From an uncultured Eubacteriales bacterium (lineage in GTDB: Bacteria; Bacillota; Clostridia; Lachnospirales; Lachnospiraceae): a stretch of 7,522 nucleotides of DNA. Location: assembly GCA_900544525.1 (NCBI GenBank), contig UQVN01000170.1:1-7522 (forward strand), in the 5' to 3' direction. The position numbers and the translations under genes are program-made. Under the pieces are notes generated by a model. It had not been told where the DNA came from. It did not search any database and saw only the letters and a program-made list of their open reading frames with translations. Of the stretch, positions 6,159-7,522 are shown piece after piece. Every line of letters begins with the position of its first letter. The stretch's first letter is position 1.

Positions 6159-6169
6159 AGGAGGACATT

Positions 6170-7375
6170 ATGCTAATCGTAAAAAAATTTGGTGGTACAT
6201 CTGTTGGAAACAAGGAAAGAATTTTTAATGTAGCAAAACGCTGTATAGAAGAATACCAGAAAGGAAACGATGTTGTGGTTGTTTTATCTGCTATGGGGAA
6301 AATGACAGACGAACTCCTTTCTATGGCAAGAGATATTAATCCAAAAGCATCAAAACGTGAGATGGATATGCTTCTTACAACAGGAGAACAGACTTCCGTG
6401 GCATTAGCTGCTATGGCAGTAAATGCGCTTGGTGTTCCAGCGATTTCCTTAAATGCTTTTCAGGTTAAGATGCATACGGATCATCGATATGGAAATGCTC
6501 GTTTAAAAGATATCGATACAGAAAGAATTCAACATGAATTAGAGCAAAGAAAAATTGTCTTTGTAACAGGATTCCAAGGTGTGGATCGTTATGATAATTA
6601 CACCACATTGGGAAGAGGGGGCTCCGATACAACAGCCGTTGCTTTAGCAGCAGTATTAAATGCGGACGCCTGTGAAATTTATACAGATGTAGATGGCGTA
6701 TATACAGCGGATCCACGCGTTGTACAAGAGGCTTATAAGCTAAAAGAAATTACATACGATGAAATGTTAGAATTAGCTTCTCTTGGAGCAGGCGTGCTTC
6801 ATAACCGTTCTGTAGAGCTTGCAAAAAAATATGGAGTACAATTGGTTGTGCGTTCTAGTTTAAATACATCAGAAGGAACGATTGTTAAGGAGGAAACAAA
6901 GATGGAAAGAATGCTTGTTAGTGGAGTTGCAGCAGATAATGATGTAGCACGAATTGCTTTAATTGGAGTAAAAGATGAACCAGGAGTTGCCTTTAAAGTA
7001 TTCAATATTTTAGCTAAGAGAAACATTAATGTAGATATTATTTTACAGTCTATTGGTCGTGATGATAGCAAGGATATTGCATTTACAGTAGCAGAAAGTG
7101 CTGCAGACGAAGCGGTAGAAATTATTGAAAGCAATTTTAGTGACAATTATGAAAAGATCGATGTGTCAAAAGATGTATCAAAAGTGTCCGTCGTTGGTGC
7201 TGGTATGATGACAAATCCAGGTGTTGCAGCGAAAATGTTTGAAGCATTATCTGATGTTGGAATTAATATTCGTATGATTTCAAGTTCTGATATTAATATT
7301 ACAGTTGTAATTGGGGAAAAAGATACAAAGAAAGCTATGAATGCAGTGCATGATGCGTTTTTCCAAGAGAGATAA
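6170..7375 (+). CDS. lysC: Aspartate kinase (aspartokinase II type), alpha subunit
   Basis: This enzyme phosphorylates aspartate to 4-aspartyl phosphate, the first step to lysine, threonine, methionine and diaminopimelate. The 401-residue product has the kinase domain at about 1-240: KFGGTSV (6-12), the nucleotide and aspartate segments FVTGFQGVD (131-139), TLGRGGSDTTA (146-156) and YTDVDGVYTADPR (171-183). Two ACT domains follow, at about 260-325 (IGVKDEPGVAFKVFNIL...) and 338-400 (VSVVGAGMMTNPGVAAKMF...), where lysine and sometimes threonine bind to inhibit. AGGAGG (6159-6164) is five bases before the ATG. Length and layout match Bacillus subtilis LysC rather than the fused aspartokinase-homoserine dehydrogenases. 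No homoserine dehydrogenase or downstream pathway gene is adjacent. It is closed by its own terminator and is probably expressed from the promoter at 5587-5615 through a long leader, possibly with readthrough from pheB. Confidence 0.96.
   Translation: MLIVKKFGGTSVGNKERIFNVAKRCIEEYQKGNDVVVVLSAMGKMTDELLSMARDINPKASKREMDMLLTTGEQTSVALAAMAVNALGVPAISLNAFQVKMHTDHRYGNARLKDIDTERIQHELEQRKIVFVTGFQGVDRYDNYTTLGRGGSDTTAVALAAVLNADACEIYTDVDGVYTADPRVVQEAYKLKEITYDEMLELASLGAGVLHNRSVELAKKYGVQLVVRSSLNTSEGTIVKEETKMERMLVSGVAADNDVARIALIGVKDEPGVAFKVFNILAKRNINVDIILQSIGRDDSKDIAFTVAESAADEAVEIIESNFSDNYEKIDVSKDVSKVSVVGAGMMTNPGVAAKMFEALSDVGINIRMISSSDINITVVIGEKDTKKAMNAVHDAFFQER
6887..6904 (+). promoter_or_regulatory. Internal ribosome binding site and start in lysC
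   Basis: AAGGAGG (6887-6893) is a perfect complement of the 16S rRNA 3' end and lies eight bases before ATG at 6902, which is codon 245 in frame. It encodes the Lys-Glu-Glu stretch between the kinase and ACT domains. It is as strong a site as the one used for lysC itself. Confidence 0.75.
6902..7375 (+). CDS. Predicted aspartokinase beta subunit (internal start)
   Basis: Starting at the internal ATG gives a 157-residue protein beginning MERMLVSGV that holds both ACT domains and no kinase domain. In Bacillus subtilis aspartokinase II the same in-frame internal initiation makes a beta subunit identical to the C-terminal part of alpha, giving an alpha2-beta2 enzyme. The position here, codon 245, is almost the same as in that gene. 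Beta would bind the inhibitory amino acid and stabilise the regulatory interface. The start is supported by the strong site at 6887-6893; a second Met three codons later is less well spaced. Production of the separate chain is predicted, not shown. Confidence 0.65.
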   Translation: MERMLVSGVAADNDVARIALIGVKDEPGVAFKVFNILAKRNINVDIILQSIGRDDSKDIAFTVAESAADEAVEIIESNFSDNYEKIDVSKDVSKVSVVGAGMMTNPGVAAKMFEALSDVGINIRMISSSDINITVVIGEKDTKKAMNAVHDAFFQER

Positions 7376-7409
7376 TCGTTTTTATTAAGTGAATAGAAGG
7401 CTAAAAGGC

Positions 7410-7454
7410 AAAAAAGGGAATGATAAGAAATTATCATTCCCTTTTTTATTTTTT
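7410..7454 (+). terminator. Intrinsic terminator after lysC
   Basis: Seventeen perfect pairs (7410-7426 with 7431-7447, core GGGAATGATAA/TTATCATTCCC) close on a GAAA tetraloop, followed by A and TTTTTT to 7454. The A run on the 5' side means it could also work for transcription from the right. Confidence 0.95.
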
Positions 7455-7460
7455 AACATG

Positions 7461-7489
7461 GTGACGATTATTGCACAATGATTTAGAAT
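7461..7489 (+). promoter_or_regulatory. Weak possible promoter at the right edge
   Basis: GTGACG (7461-7466), 17 bases and TAGAAT (7484-7489) form a plausible but weak sigma-A match after the lysC terminator. A consensus TATAAT at 7489-7494 has no -35 at the right distance. Any gene served would begin beyond the window. Confidence 0.22.
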
Positions 7490-7522
7490 ATAATTTTGAG
7501 CAAAAAATTAAATTGCATAAAA

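Noticed and set aside
5793..6169. Lysine riboswitch or T-box in the lysC leader
   Set aside because: ATAGAAGGTG (5798-5807) and GCAGAGGGTG (5997-6006) vaguely recall the start of the lysine riboswitch, but the AGUA and CCGAAG cores are missing. No TGGNACCGCG T-box sequence or terminator is present.

Overview
The window looks like a core chromosomal segment of a low-GC clostridial Firmicute, most likely Lachnospiraceae or a close relative. This rests on AT-rich codon use, strong AGGAGG-type ribosome binding sites, the gene order hpf-secA-prfB, and protein sequences that read as clostridial. The family assignment is from memory and was not checked by a search. All convincing genes are on the + strand. 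No mobile element, CRISPR array, tRNA or rRNA was seen.

Layout. 1-781: a short leader with two hairpins, the long-form ribosome hibernation factor hpf (112-636), then a structured 3' region and an intrinsic terminator. 782-1117: a 336-base gap with the secA promoter at its right end. 1118-3752: secA and its terminator. 3774-5496: a promoter, prfB (release factor 2), then an ACT-domain regulator of the PheB/UPF0735 family, with no terminator between them. 5497-6169: 673 bases without a recognisable gene. 6170-7454: aspartate kinase lysC and a perfect hairpin terminator. 7455-7522: nothing assignable apart from a weak possible promoter.

Hpf, SecA and RF2 serve ribosome storage, protein export and translation termination. 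The ACT protein and LysC point to regulation and first-step synthesis in the aspartate family of amino acids. The ACT-lysC neighbourhood looks shortened: in related clostridia, as I recall, hom and a phosphoglycerate-mutase-like gene often lie between these two.

Three points deserve attention. (1) prfB reads through in one frame. At the exact codon where RF2 genes usually carry the autoregulatory CTT-TGA frameshift it has CTTTGGAT, so the frameshift appears to have been lost by a one-base change. (2) lysC contains a perfect AAGGAGG site eight bases before an in-frame ATG at codon 245, which predicts a separately made regulatory beta subunit as in Bacillus subtilis aspartokinase II. (3) The 673-base gap before lysC carries a near-consensus promoter overlapped by a perfect 13-base palindrome. 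Downstream lies what looks like a large folded RNA of about 250-290 bases that I cannot match to any known riboswitch. This is the best candidate for something undescribed.
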